DNA of 64,000 bases from Streptomyces griseorubiginosus (GTDB lineage Bacteria > Actinomycetota > Actinomycetes > Streptomycetales > Streptomycetaceae), in NCBI RefSeq assembly GCF_001514195.1, contig NZ_KQ948737.1, forward strand, positions 700,012 to 764,011. Direction: 5' to 3'. Positions 49,051 to 57,030 of this stretch are shown one piece after another. The translations under genes and the position numbers were made by a program. Numbering within the stretch: position 1 is the stretch's first letter; each line of letters begins with the position of its first letter. The notes beneath the pieces were generated by a model. That model was given only the letters and a program-made list of their open reading frames with translations. It was not told the DNA's origin and did no database searches.

Positions 49051-50169
49051 ATGAGACATCGCATCGCCGTGGTCGGGAGCGGTCCCGGCGGCCTCACCTT
49101 CGCCCGTGTGCTGCACCGCCACGGTCACGCCGTCGCCCTCTTCGAACGCGACCCCTCCCCCGACGCCCGCCCCCCGGGCGGCACCCTGGACCTGCACGAA
49201 GGGATGGGCCAACTCGCCCTGGACAAAGCTGGGTTGATGGCGGATTTCCAGAAGCTGTCCCGCCCCGAGGGACAGGCCATGCGCATCCTGGACACGGACG
49301 GCACGGTCCTGCGCGACTGGCGGCCCCGCCCGGACGAGCGGGCCCATCCCGAGATCGACCGCAAGCACCTGCGCGACCTGCTGCGCGGCCCGCTGGACGT
49401 CCAGTGGGGGCGGGGCGTGACGAAAGTGGTGCCGGGGACGCGGGACGGCGTACGGGTCGAGTTCGCGGACGGACGGCAGGAGGTGTTCGACCTCGTGGTC
49501 GGCGCGGACGGCGCCTGGTCACGGGTCCGCCCGGCCGTCTCGTCGGTGACGCCGCACTACACCGGCGTCACCACGGTCGAGACCTCCCTCGACGACGTCG
49601 ACCGCCGCCACCCCGACCTCGCCCGGCTGATCGGCGACGGTTCGATGGCGGTGTACGGCGCGAACCGCAGCCTCACCGCCCAGCGCAACAGCGGCGGCCA
49701 TGTGAAGGTGTACGCCAAGTTCCGTGCGCCTCAGGACTGGCACGCGGACCTGGACCCCGCCGACATAGAGGCCGTGCGCGCGAGCCTGCTGGCGCTGTTC
49801 GACGGCTGGGCCGCCCCGGTGCTCGACCTGCTCCGTCACGGCACCGCCTTCGTGCACCGCCCCCTCCATGTCCTGCCGGTGGCCCACACCTGGCCCCATG
49901 TGCGCGGGGTGACCCTGCTCGGCGACGCCGCCCATCTGATGCCTCCCCTGGGGGCGGGCGCCAACCTCGCGATGCTGGAAGGCGCCGAACTGGCCGAGGC
50001 TGTCGCCGCCGGCCCCGAGGATCTGGACGGCACGGTCCGCGCCTTCGAGGAACGGATGTGGGCACGGGCCGCCAAGTGGGCGGAGATCACCACGGCCGGC
50101 CTGGAGCGCCTCGTGAGCCCGGACCCGGCGACCGCCCTCGCCCTCTTCGAGGAGGTTCAACCGTCCTAA
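49051..50169 (+). CDS. FAD-dependent monooxygenase, TetX-like
   Basis: The 372-residue protein has the FAD site VVGSGPGGLTFARVL, a PGGTLDLHEGMGQLAL segment typical of TetX-like class A flavin monooxygenases, and GDAAHLMPPLGAGANLAM in the C-terminal FAD-binding part. Members hydroxylate aromatic substrates, and one branch inactivates tetracyclines. It is controlled, by position, by the divergent TetR regulator. Whether it attacks tetracycline is unknown, although an OtrA-like gene also occurs in this window 11 kb away. ATG 49051 lies at the end of the dyad-containing promoter. Confidence 0.9.
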   Translation: MRHRIAVVGSGPGGLTFARVLHRHGHAVALFERDPSPDARPPGGTLDLHEGMGQLALDKAGLMADFQKLSRPEGQAMRILDTDGTVLRDWRPRPDERAHPEIDRKHLRDLLRGPLDVQWGRGVTKVVPGTRDGVRVEFADGRQEVFDLVVGADGAWSRVRPAVSSVTPHYTGVTTVETSLDDVDRRHPDLARLIGDGSMAVYGANRSLTAQRNSGGHVKVYAKFRAPQDWHADLDPADIEAVRASLLALFDGWAAPVLDLLRHGTAFVHRPLHVLPVAHTWPHVRGVTLLGDAAHLMPPLGAGANLAMLEGAELAEAVAAGPEDLDGTVRAFEERMWARAAKWAEITTAGLERLVSPDPATALALFEEVQPS

Positions 50170-50312
50170 CCCGCCGAGCCGCGGCGAGCCGGTGGAATGT
50201 CCTGACCGCCGAGTCACGCCGCCCCGGCGGGAGTCGCGCTCGCCACCCGCGCCGTCGCGGCAGGCCGCCGACGTAGCCTGAAGGTCTTCACCGCCGACCC
50301 CGAAGGAGCGCC

Positions 50313-52067
50313 GTGGGCACCACCGAGACCACGCCCGGCCCGCCCACCTGGCGACTGCTCCTCGACTACGTACGGCCGCACCGCTGGACCCTGCTGGCCG
50401 GTGCCCTGCTCTCGCTCCTGACGGGCGTCACCGGCCTCCTGCTGCCCCTGGTCGCACGGGAGTTGATCGAGGATCTCTCCCACGACCGCACGATCACCTG
50501 GGCGTTGGTCGCCATGTCGGGGCTCGTGATCGCCAACGCGGCCATCGGCGGGCTGGGTTCGTACGTGCTGCGGCGCACCGCGGAGTCGGTGGTCCTCGGC
50601 GCACGGCGCTCCCTGTCGTCGTATCTGCTGCGGCTGCGCATCACCGCCGTGGACCGCACCGAACCCGGCGACCTCATGGCCAGGATCACCTCGGACACCA
50701 CACTGCTGCGCGAGGTCACCACCGACTCCCTCGTGGGCCTGGGCACCGGCGGGCTCACGCTGGTGGCGACCGTGGTGCTGATGGCCCTGGTCGACCCGGT
50801 GCTGCTGGGGGTCACGCTGGCGGTGATCCTGGCCGCCGGCACGGTCCTCGGTGTGATCGTGCCGCGCATCAACCGGGCGAGCCGGCAGGCCCAGGACGCG
50901 GTCGGCGTGATGGGCGCCTCCCTGGAGCGGATCCTCGGCGCGCTGCGCACGGTGAAGGCGTCCGGTGCCGAGCACCGCGAGGAGCGGACCCTGCACGCGG
51001 CCGCCGAGGAGTCCTGGCGGCAGAGCGTGCGGGCCGCCAAGTGGTCGGCGGCCGCCGGCAACACGGCGGGACTGGCGATGCAGATCGCGTTCATCACGGT
51101 GCTCGCGGCGGGCGGGGCCCGGGTCGCCACCGGGGCGATCGGCGTCGGCACCCTGGTGGCCTTCCTGCTGTACGTCTTCTATCTGATGTCCCCGATCCAG
51201 CAGGTCGTCGGGGCGATCACGCAGTACCAGACGGGCGCGGCCGCGCTCGCCCGGATCCAGGAGGCGCTGCGGCTGCCCGCCGAACCGGCCGCCCCCGCGG
51301 CGCCGTTGCCCGCCGCCGGGGCGGAACCCGCGGCCGTCGCCTTCACGGACGTCCGGTTCCGCTACGCCGACGATCTGCCCTACGTCCACCACGGCGTCTC
51401 CTTCGAGGTGCCGGCCCGGGGGTTGACGGCCTTCGTCGGACCGTCCGGAGCCGGGAAGACGACGGTGTTCTCGCTGATCGAGCGGTTCTACGACCCCGAG
51501 TCCGGGGTCGTGACGCTGGACGGGCGGGATCTCGCGGAGTGGGAACTGCCGCAGCTGCGCTCCGCGATCGGGTACGTGGAGCAGGACGCGCCCGTGCTGT
51601 CGGGGTCACTGCGCGAGAACCTGCTGCTGGGCAATCCCGACGCGGCCGAGGACGCGGTGACCCGGGTCCTGAAGACGACCCGGCTGGACGGGCTGGTGGC
51701 GCGGCTGCCTGCCGGGCTGGAGACGCTGGTCGGCCATCGCGGGACCAAGCTCTCGGGCGGTGAACGGCAACGGGTCGCGATCGCGCGGGCGCTGCTGCGG
51801 CGACCCCGGCTGCTGTTGCTGGACGAGGCCACCTCCCAGTTGGACGCGGTGAACGAGGCGGCCCTTCGGGACACGGTGGCGGACGTGGCGCGTACGACCA
51901 CGGTGCTGGTCGTCGCGCACCGGTTGTCGACGGTGACGACGGCCGACCGGATCGTCGTGATGGACGCGGGGCGGGTACGGGCCGTGGGGACGCACCGGGA
52001 GCTGGTCGCCGGGGACCCGCTGTACGCCGAACTGGCGGCCACGCAGTTCCTGGCCACGGCCGAATGA
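50313..52067 (+). CDS. ABC transporter, fused permease and ATPase (exporter)
   Basis: The 584-residue half-transporter has an N-terminal membrane domain of six segments and a C-terminal ATPase. Walker A is GPSGAGKTT (about residues 376-384), the signature LSGGERQR (about 480-487) and Walker B LLLLDEATS (about 499-507), followed by the H-loop VAHRLST. It works as a homodimer exporting lipids, drugs or peptides. The GTG at 50313 follows GAAGGAG with an unusually short spacing of 4 nt. No partner half-transporter is adjacent. Confidence 0.92.
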   Translation: MGTTETTPGPPTWRLLLDYVRPHRWTLLAGALLSLLTGVTGLLLPLVARELIEDLSHDRTITWALVAMSGLVIANAAIGGLGSYVLRRTAESVVLGARRSLSSYLLRLRITAVDRTEPGDLMARITSDTTLLREVTTDSLVGLGTGGLTLVATVVLMALVDPVLLGVTLAVILAAGTVLGVIVPRINRASRQAQDAVGVMGASLERILGALRTVKASGAEHREERTLHAAAEESWRQSVRAAKWSAAAGNTAGLAMQIAFITVLAAGGARVATGAIGVGTLVAFLLYVFYLMSPIQQVVGAITQYQTGAAALARIQEALRLPAEPAAPAAPLPAAGAEPAAVAFTDVRFRYADDLPYVHHGVSFEVPARGLTAFVGPSGAGKTTVFSLIERFYDPESGVVTLDGRDLAEWELPQLRSAIGYVEQDAPVLSGSLRENLLLGNPDAAEDAVTRVLKTTRLDGLVARLPAGLETLVGHRGTKLSGGERQRVAIARALLRRPRLLLLDEATSQLDAVNEAALRDTVADVARTTTVLVVAHRLSTVTTADRIVVMDAGRVRAVGTHRELVAGDPLYAELAATQFLATAE

Positions 52068-52127
52068 GCCGGGTGTCCGCACCAGGACGCCCCGGGACAT
52101 GCCAGGACGGGACGTCCCAGGACGCGC

Positions 52128-52159
52128 CGAGGGCCGCCCGGCGATCCGGGCGGCCCTCG
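52128..52159. terminator. Perfect hairpin between convergent genes
   Basis: CGAGGGCCGCCCG (52128-52140) pairs perfectly with CGGGCGGCCCTCG (52147-52159), a 13-bp stem around a 6-nt loop. It lies between the ABC exporter gene and the convergent small secreted protein gene and should stop transcription in both directions. Confidence 0.85.
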
Positions 52160-52179
52160 GTGTGGTCGTGCGGGAGCGA

Positions 52180-52476
52180 TCAGGTCTCGATCGCGGGGAC
52201 CAGCCCGGTGACGGGCGCGGCGAGGTCGGTGACCTGGTGCAGTTCGTTCAGCCGGTAGAGGTCGTTGGCCCTGTTGAGCTGCTCGGAGACCTTCGGCAAC
52301 TGGGCCCTGTGCTCCGCCGGGATCTCGCTCACCGCGAGCGAGTCGAGCGTGGCCATCGGGCTGAGCGGGCTCGCGTCCTGGGCGGCCGCGCCGGCCGCGT
52401 TCGCGAGGGGAGCGGCGAGACCGGTGACGCCGACGGCGAGACCGACGGCGGCGACGATACGTCGAGTTGAGATCAT
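52180..52476 (-). CDS. Small secreted hypothetical protein
   Basis: The 98-residue protein has a Sec signal peptide (RRIVAAVGLAVGVTGLAAPL, cleavage near ANAAGA) followed by a mature part of about 70 residues with LPKVSEQLNRANDLYRLNEL, a helical stretch. Small secreted proteins of this type are common in Streptomyces and their function is unknown. No cysteine or metal motif is present. Confidence 0.82.
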   Translation of the reverse strand: MISTRRIVAAVGLAVGVTGLAAPLANAAGAAAQDASPLSPMATLDSLAVSEIPAEHRAQLPKVSEQLNRANDLYRLNELHQVTDLAAPVTGLVPAIET

Positions 52477-52649
52477 GTTGTCAGCAACGCCCGGCGACCG
52501 CTCCCGGACACGGCCGCCCGGCGCCGCTCACCCGTCAGGCGGAGCGCCCGTACTGCGCTTGCCGTGACCGCCGGGGCGGAGGAGTCTCGTAGGAAGAAGC
52601 CCTGCCCGGCCCGTTCCTCCTCGGGCCGTGGCCCTCGAAGGAGGTCACC

Positions 52650-53015
52650 ATGGGCACTGCCGCAAACACCGGTTTCACCAGCGAGACCCTGCGCCGGGGC
52701 GTCGAAGGGAACTCCGCGGCCGATCTTCTGTCGCTCTACGCGGACGACGCCGAGATCCGCATCGTCGACCGCAACACGCAACCCAGCCACCCCATGGTGG
52801 TGCACGGCAAGGACCAGATCGCCGCGATGCTCGACGACGTCTACAGCCGCGACATGACACACAAACTGGAAGGGTGCGTCATGGAGGGCGATCATGTCGC
52901 CTTCAGCGAGTCCTGTCTGTACTCCGACGGCGTGCGCGTCCTGTCGGAGTCGATGCTGACCCTCAAGGACGGCAAGATCACCGAACAGACCATGATCCAG
53001 GCCTGGGACGAGTAA
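52650..53015 (+). CDS. NTF2/SnoaL-like family protein
   Basis: The 121-residue protein has the ketosteroid-isomerase-like fold pattern: SETLRRGVEGNSAADLLSLY at the start, DDAEIRIVDRN, then HGKDQIAAMLDDV and a C-terminal strand TLKDGKITEQTMIQ. The function may be isomerase, hydrolase or binding. A strong GAAGGAGG ribosome binding site lies before ATG 52650. It is convergent with the MarR gene at 53040. Confidence 0.88.
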   Translation: MGTAANTGFTSETLRRGVEGNSAADLLSLYADDAEIRIVDRNTQPSHPMVVHGKDQIAAMLDDVYSRDMTHKLEGCVMEGDHVAFSESCLYSDGVRVLSESMLTLKDGKITEQTMIQAWDE

Positions 53016-53039
53016 CGAGAAGGGCGCCGAGGGTCCAGA

Positions 53040-53582
53040 TCACACCCCGTCCGACCTGGACCTTCTCGGTGCGGGCGGCGCCGGGGCGCTCGGCTCCGCC
53101 TCGGCGGCCACGACGAGTTTCCGCAGCAGGTCCGCGAGTGTCCGCCGCTCCGCGGGGGTCAGCGCCGCGAGCAGCGCGAGCTCGCCCTCTTCCTCCGCGG
53201 CGACCTGCTGTTCGAACGCGGCGTGCCCGGCCTCGGTGAGCCGGACCCGCACCCGCCGCCGGTCGGGGTCCTCGTGGGTCCGGGCGATCAGCCCCGCCTC
53301 CTCCAGCGGTGCCAGACGGGCCGACAGGGCGCCCCGGGTGAGCCCGAGGTGGTCGGCGAGCTGTGAAGGGCTCCCGGTGTACGGCGGTCCGAGTCGGCGC
53401 AGGGTCAGCAGCACCTTGTACTCCCAGTTCCGCAGACCGTCGGAGTCGAGACCGGTCCGCCGGGCCTGTGCGGCGTGCCGGGCCAGGACGGCCAGCCGGG
53501 CGAAGATCGCCTCCTTGACCGGGTCCATCCAGTCCAGCTCCTTGCCCCACACCTCGACGTGCCGGTCGACCGAGTCCCGCAT
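53040..53582 (-). CDS. MarR-family transcriptional regulator
   Basis: The 180-residue protein has the winged helix-turn-helix of MarR regulators (SPSQLADHLGLTRGALSARL, about residues 72-91), the wing DPDRRRVRVRLTEAG and a helical dimerisation region. The ATG at 53582 is the natural start, with GACGGG upstream; the frame stays open further but has no support. It is divergent from 53644, and direct ATGGTTTT repeats lie in the spacer. Its ligand and targets are unknown. Confidence 0.9.
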   Translation of the reverse strand: MRDSVDRHVEVWGKELDWMDPVKEAIFARLAVLARHAAQARRTGLDSDGLRNWEYKVLLTLRRLGPPYTGSPSQLADHLGLTRGALSARLAPLEEAGLIARTHEDPDRRRVRVRLTEAGHAAFEQQVAAEEEGELALLAALTPAERRTLADLLRKLVVAAEAEPSAPAPPAPRRSRSDGV

Positions 53583-53597
53583 TACCCGTCCCCTGCA

Positions 53598-53620
53598 ATG
53601 GTTTTCTTGTGGATGGTTTT
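53598..53620. promoter_or_regulatory. Direct ATGGTTTT repeats between divergent genes
   Basis: ATGGTTTT occurs at 53598-53605 and 53613-53620, a 15-bp period, in the spacer between the MarR gene and the gene at 53644. Direct or inverted A/T-rich repeats here could be MarR binding sites that control one or both genes. The evidence is limited to position. Confidence 0.35.
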
Positions 53621-53643
53621 TCGTCTGACTACCTTCCCCTGCC

Positions 53644-54522
53644 ATGACGCACACCGCGAGCACTACCGTGGATTTCGACCAACTCCTCGCCGCCGCACAC
53701 GACTTGGCCCTGGCCGGCCGATGGGAACGGGCGCTGGGCCTGCTGGACACGACGGACTGCGCCGACCCTGACGACCGTGCCCGGCTCGCCCTGGCCGCCG
53801 CCGAAGTCGCCCTGCTGAGCGACTGGTTCGCGGGCACGGATCTCACGGCCGCCCGCGCGGACCGGGCCGAGAAGGAGGCGCCGGGCGCGGGCTGGGACCT
53901 GGGCTTCATCCGGCTGCGCCACGACTACCGCTGTCAGTTGCTGCGTGAGGGCGTGTTCCACCCCGGCCCCGAGGGCAAGGATCCCGAGACGCTGGCCGGG
54001 ATCCGCCGCAGCGCGCTGTCTCTCCGGGACAGCGCCCCCGACGAGGTGCGGCGGGGCTGGGCGTCGATGTACCTCGGGCTGGTCGTCGAGAACCTCTTCG
54101 CCGAGCGCGCCGCCGCGCCCGCGCACTACGAGGACGCCCTGCGCGCGGGCGAGGCGGGCGGCGAGGACGGGAAGGGCGGCGACGACCTCCTGACCCGTGA
54201 GGCCCTGCGCCACCTCGGCGACCGTGCGCACGACGCCGGCGACCACGAACGTGCCGTGGAGTGCTGGGAGCGGGCCACCGGCCTCGGGGCGCGGGCGGGC
54301 CTGGTCCCCGGCGTCCTCGCCCAGCAGTTGCTGCTGGCGGTCCTGGCCCGGGACGCCGGCGACGAGGCGGGGGCGCGGGCGCTGGCCCGGGAGGTCGCCC
54401 GCTGGGCCGAGGCGATCGGGGCGGACCGGCTGCACGCCCAGACGACGGGATTCCTGGACGGGGTGGACCCGACGGCGGCTCCAGAACCGGAGCCCCGGGG
54501 CGGATCCGACGGCGGCTACTGA
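53644..54522 (+). CDS. Tetratricopeptide-like helical protein of unknown function
   Basis: The 292-residue protein is made of helical hairpins reminiscent of TPR units: FDQLLAAAHDLALAGRWERA, ARLALAAAEVALLSDWF, REALRHLGDRAHDAGDHERA and AVECWERATGLGARAG. It has no signal or membrane segment. It could be a scaffold. It lies next to, and is divergent from, a MarR regulator. Its 3' end is an array with a 37-bp repeat that includes the stop codon. Confidence 0.8.
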   Translation: MTHTASTTVDFDQLLAAAHDLALAGRWERALGLLDTTDCADPDDRARLALAAAEVALLSDWFAGTDLTAARADRAEKEAPGAGWDLGFIRLRHDYRCQLLREGVFHPGPEGKDPETLAGIRRSALSLRDSAPDEVRRGWASMYLGLVVENLFAERAAAPAHYEDALRAGEAGGEDGKGGDDLLTREALRHLGDRAHDAGDHERAVECWERATGLGARAGLVPGVLAQQLLLAVLARDAGDEAGARALAREVARWAEAIGADRLHAQTTGFLDGVDPTAAPEPEPRGGSDGGY

Positions 54523-54572
54523 ACCCGAGACCGAGGGCGGATCCGAGGGCGACTACTGAACCGGAGACCCGC
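54499..54572. repeat. 37-bp tandem duplication including a stop codon
   Basis: The end of the helical-protein gene (GGCGGATCCGA at 54499, TACTGAACC with the stop at 54520-54522) is repeated 37 bp downstream (GGCGGATCCGA at 54536, TACTGAACC to about 54563, then GGAGACC). As 37 is not a multiple of three, the copied stop falls in another frame. The repeat ends about 40 bp before the ZTP riboswitch. Confidence 0.88.
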
Positions 54573-54610
54573 GCCTGACCGGCGTTCCGGAGCCTCGGTT
54601 AGGCTGGTGG

Positions 54611-54684
54611 CGGGCCGTGACTGGCGCTGAGGTGGAGCACCACCGGGGAGCGGTCCATGACTCCGAAGCCGTGCGCCTGGGCGA
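54611..54684 (+). promoter_or_regulatory. ZTP riboswitch (pfl motif)
   Basis: The strongly conserved pfl consensus is present: GGGCCGTGACTGGCG (5' part), GGTGGAGCACCACCGGGGAG (hairpin and the characteristic CCACCGGGGAGC strand) and the 3' piece GTGCGCCTGGGCGA. This RNA binds ZTP/ZMP, signals of low 10-formyl-tetrahydrofolate, and it controls folate and purine genes. It ends about 28 nt before the folD start, so control is probably at translation of that gene. Confidence 0.92.
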
Positions 54685-54711
54685 TTCCCGCGATCGACCC
54701 AGGAGTGGATC

Positions 54712-55563
54712 ATGTCTCAGGCCCGCATCATGGACGGCACCGCGCTCGCCCGGCGCATCGTCGAGGAGACCGCCGAGCGCGCGGCGGACCTCACCGCTCG
54801 CACGGGCCGCGCGCCCTGTCTCGCGACGGTTCTCGTCGGCGAGGACCCGGCCTCCGTCACCTACGTCCGGATGAAGCGGAACCGCTGCCGCACGGCCGGC
54901 ATCGAGTCACGGCACGTGGCACTGCCGGGGGCCACCACCACCGAGCAACTGGTCGGCACCCTGCGGGAGTTGTCGGCCGACCCGACCGTGCACGGCATCC
55001 TGCTCCAGCATCCGATGGGCGCGCACATCGACGAGCGGGCGGCGTTCGAGGCGATCGCGCCGGAGAAGGACGTCGACGGGGTCACCTTCGCCTCCTTCGC
55101 GACGATGAGCTTCGGCCTGCCGGGGTTCGTGTCCTGCACCCCCGGCGGGATCATGCGGCTGCTCGACGCGTACGACGTCGACCCGGCCGGGAAGCGGGCG
55201 GTGGTCGTGGGCCGCAGCGCCATCCTCGGCAAGCCGGCCGGGATGCTGCTGCTCGCCCGGGACGCCACGGTGACCTACTGCCACTCCCGCACCAGCGACC
55301 TGTCGGCGGCCGTGCGGGAGGCGGACATCGTGGTCGCCGCGGTGGGCCGGCCCCGGCTGATCCGGGGCCAGGACATCAAGCCCGGTGCGGTGGTCGTCGA
55401 CGCCGGGTACAACGAGGGGAACGTCGGTGACGTCGACTTCGACTCCGCGGTGGAACGGGCCTCGCTGATCACACCGGTGCCGGGCGGCGTCGGCCCGATG
55501 ACCATCGCCACGCTGCTGGAGCAGACGGTGACGGCGGCCGAGACCGCCGCCCAGCAGGGCTAG
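54712..55563 (+). CDS. folD: Methylenetetrahydrofolate dehydrogenase/cyclohydrolase
   Basis: The 283-residue protein is FolD. The catalytic Lys55 is in SVTYVRMKRNRC, followed by GILLQHPMG (in place of the usual QLPLP), EKDVDGV, SCTPGGI, VVGRSAILGKPAGMLLLARD for NADP binding, and the family ending ITPVPGGVGPMTIATLLEQT. It interconverts methylene- and formyl-tetrahydrofolate via methenyl-THF. The gene is headed by a ZTP riboswitch that senses formyl-THF shortage. Variations in QHPMG and SCTP mark a divergent FolD, possibly a second copy in the genome. Confidence 0.95.
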   Translation: MSQARIMDGTALARRIVEETAERAADLTARTGRAPCLATVLVGEDPASVTYVRMKRNRCRTAGIESRHVALPGATTTEQLVGTLRELSADPTVHGILLQHPMGAHIDERAAFEAIAPEKDVDGVTFASFATMSFGLPGFVSCTPGGIMRLLDAYDVDPAGKRAVVVGRSAILGKPAGMLLLARDATVTYCHSRTSDLSAAVREADIVVAAVGRPRLIRGQDIKPGAVVVDAGYNEGNVGDVDFDSAVERASLITPVPGGVGPMTIATLLEQTVTAAETAAQQG

Positions 55564-55685
55564 CCCGGCCCAAGAGCCACCATGACCACGGGAGGGTGAC
55601 GCCTACGCCCGCGACCGGCCTGAACTGACCGGTACGCACGGGTCGTTCGCCCCGCAGGCCGGGACCCGGCGCCATACTGTCCGGC

Positions 55686-56930
55686 GTGCGGGTAGCGATC
55701 ATGACAGCGGGGTCCCGGGGCGATGTCGCCCCGTTCACCGGTCTGGGGCACGGTCTGGCGCGGGCCGGTCACGAGGTCACCCTGGTCACCCACGCCCGCT
55801 TCGAGCCGCTCGCGGCCCGAGCCGGCCTCGGGTTCCACGCCCTGCCCGTCGACCCCCGGGCGGAGCTGGAGTCCTCGCGCGGGCGGGCTCTGCACCGCAG
55901 CACGACCGGCGTGGGCAAGCTGGTGCGGGTGGTCGCGATGGCCCGGACCCTGGCCGTGGAGATGAGCGACGACCTGGTGGCCGCCGCCCGGTCGAGCGAC
56001 GCGCTGCTGCTGTCCGGCTCGGTGGCCCCGCTGGGGCACGCCGTCGCCGAGGGCCTCGGACTGCCCAGCCTCGGCCTCAACCTCCAACCCCTGGCCGCCA
56101 CCCGGGAGTTCGGGCCGCCCATGCTGGGCACCGGCTCCTGGGGCGCGCTCGGCAACCGGGTCGCCGGGACGGCCCTGAACCTGGCCGTGGAACAGGTCTT
56201 CGGCGCGGCCCTCCCCCAGGTGCGCAGCCGTCTGGGCCTGCCTCCGGTGAGCACGGTCACGGCCCTGCGGGCCCGGGACCGGCACGGCTGGCCGGTGCTG
56301 CACGGGTTCAGCCCGCGCGTGGTCGCCCGGCCCCGTGACTGGCGGCGCGGGCTCGAGGTGGCGGGCTACTGGTGGCCGTACGACGCGGACGCGCCGCTCC
56401 CCGACGAGCTGCGGGCGTTCCTCGACGCGGGGCCGCCACCGGTCTTCGTCGGGCTGGGCAGCGCGACCGTACCCGATCCCGCGCGGGTCAGCGCCGCGAT
56501 CGTGCGGGCGCTGCGGCTGGCCGGGCTGCGCGGGGTGATCCAGCGCGGCTGGGCGGGCCTGGCGGCGACGGGAGACGACCTGCTGACGATCGACGAGGTG
56601 CCGCACTCGGCGCTGTTCCCGCACATGGCGGCGGTGGTGCACCACGCGGGCGCAGGCACCACGGCGGCGGGCCTGCGGGCGGGAGTCCCGGCGGTACCGG
56701 TGCCGATCCAGTTCGACGCGACCTTCTGGGCGGCCCGGCTGGTGGCACTGGGCGTGGCACCGCGTGCGGTACCGCTGCGGCGACTGACCGCCGAGGCGCT
56801 GGCGGCGGCGCTGACCGAGGCGACCCGCGACGCCGGTCGTCGGGAGCGGGCCCGGGCACTGGGGGCGCACATCCGCGAGGAGGACGGCGTGACACCGGTG
56901 CTCGATGCGGTGAACAGGCTGGGGCGGTAG
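55686..56930 (+). CDS. GT1-family (UGT-like) glycosyltransferase
   Basis: The 414-residue protein begins with the GT-B N-terminal motif VAIMTAGSRGDVAPFTGLGHGLARAGHEVTLV (quoted in part as GSRGDVAPFTGLGHGL), typical of UGT-like and sterol or macrolide glycosyltransferases, and has the C-terminal donor motif HHAGAGTTAAGLRAGVP and the region PVPIQFDATFWAARL. It transfers a sugar from a nucleotide sugar to a hydrophobic acceptor. The GTG at 55686 is chosen as the start. No biosynthetic cluster surrounds it. Confidence 0.9.
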   Translation: MRVAIMTAGSRGDVAPFTGLGHGLARAGHEVTLVTHARFEPLAARAGLGFHALPVDPRAELESSRGRALHRSTTGVGKLVRVVAMARTLAVEMSDDLVAAARSSDALLLSGSVAPLGHAVAEGLGLPSLGLNLQPLAATREFGPPMLGTGSWGALGNRVAGTALNLAVEQVFGAALPQVRSRLGLPPVSTVTALRARDRHGWPVLHGFSPRVVARPRDWRRGLEVAGYWWPYDADAPLPDELRAFLDAGPPPVFVGLGSATVPDPARVSAAIVRALRLAGLRGVIQRGWAGLAATGDDLLTIDEVPHSALFPHMAAVVHHAGAGTTAAGLRAGVPAVPVPIQFDATFWAARLVALGVAPRAVPLRRLTAEALAAALTEATRDAGRRERARALGAHIREEDGVTPVLDAVNRLGR

Positions 56931-56938
56931 CGCGCCCC

Positions 56939-57030
56939 GCTCACCCCTGAGCGGAATCGCGGCTCACACCTGGGTGGAATCCCGGCTCACCCTCAGGCGG
57001 AATCAGAACTCACACCCGGCCGGATTCCCA
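56939..57030. repeat. 23-bp tandem repeat x4 including a stop codon
   Basis: Four 23-bp units start at 56939, 56962, 56985 and 57008. All share GCTCAC and GGAATC or GGATTC at fixed places. The fourth unit is the 3' end of the TetR gene (on the minus strand it ends GGGTGTGAG, stop 57012-57010) and the others copy that TGAG outward. It is the clearest of the five stop-codon arrays in this window. Confidence 0.92.
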
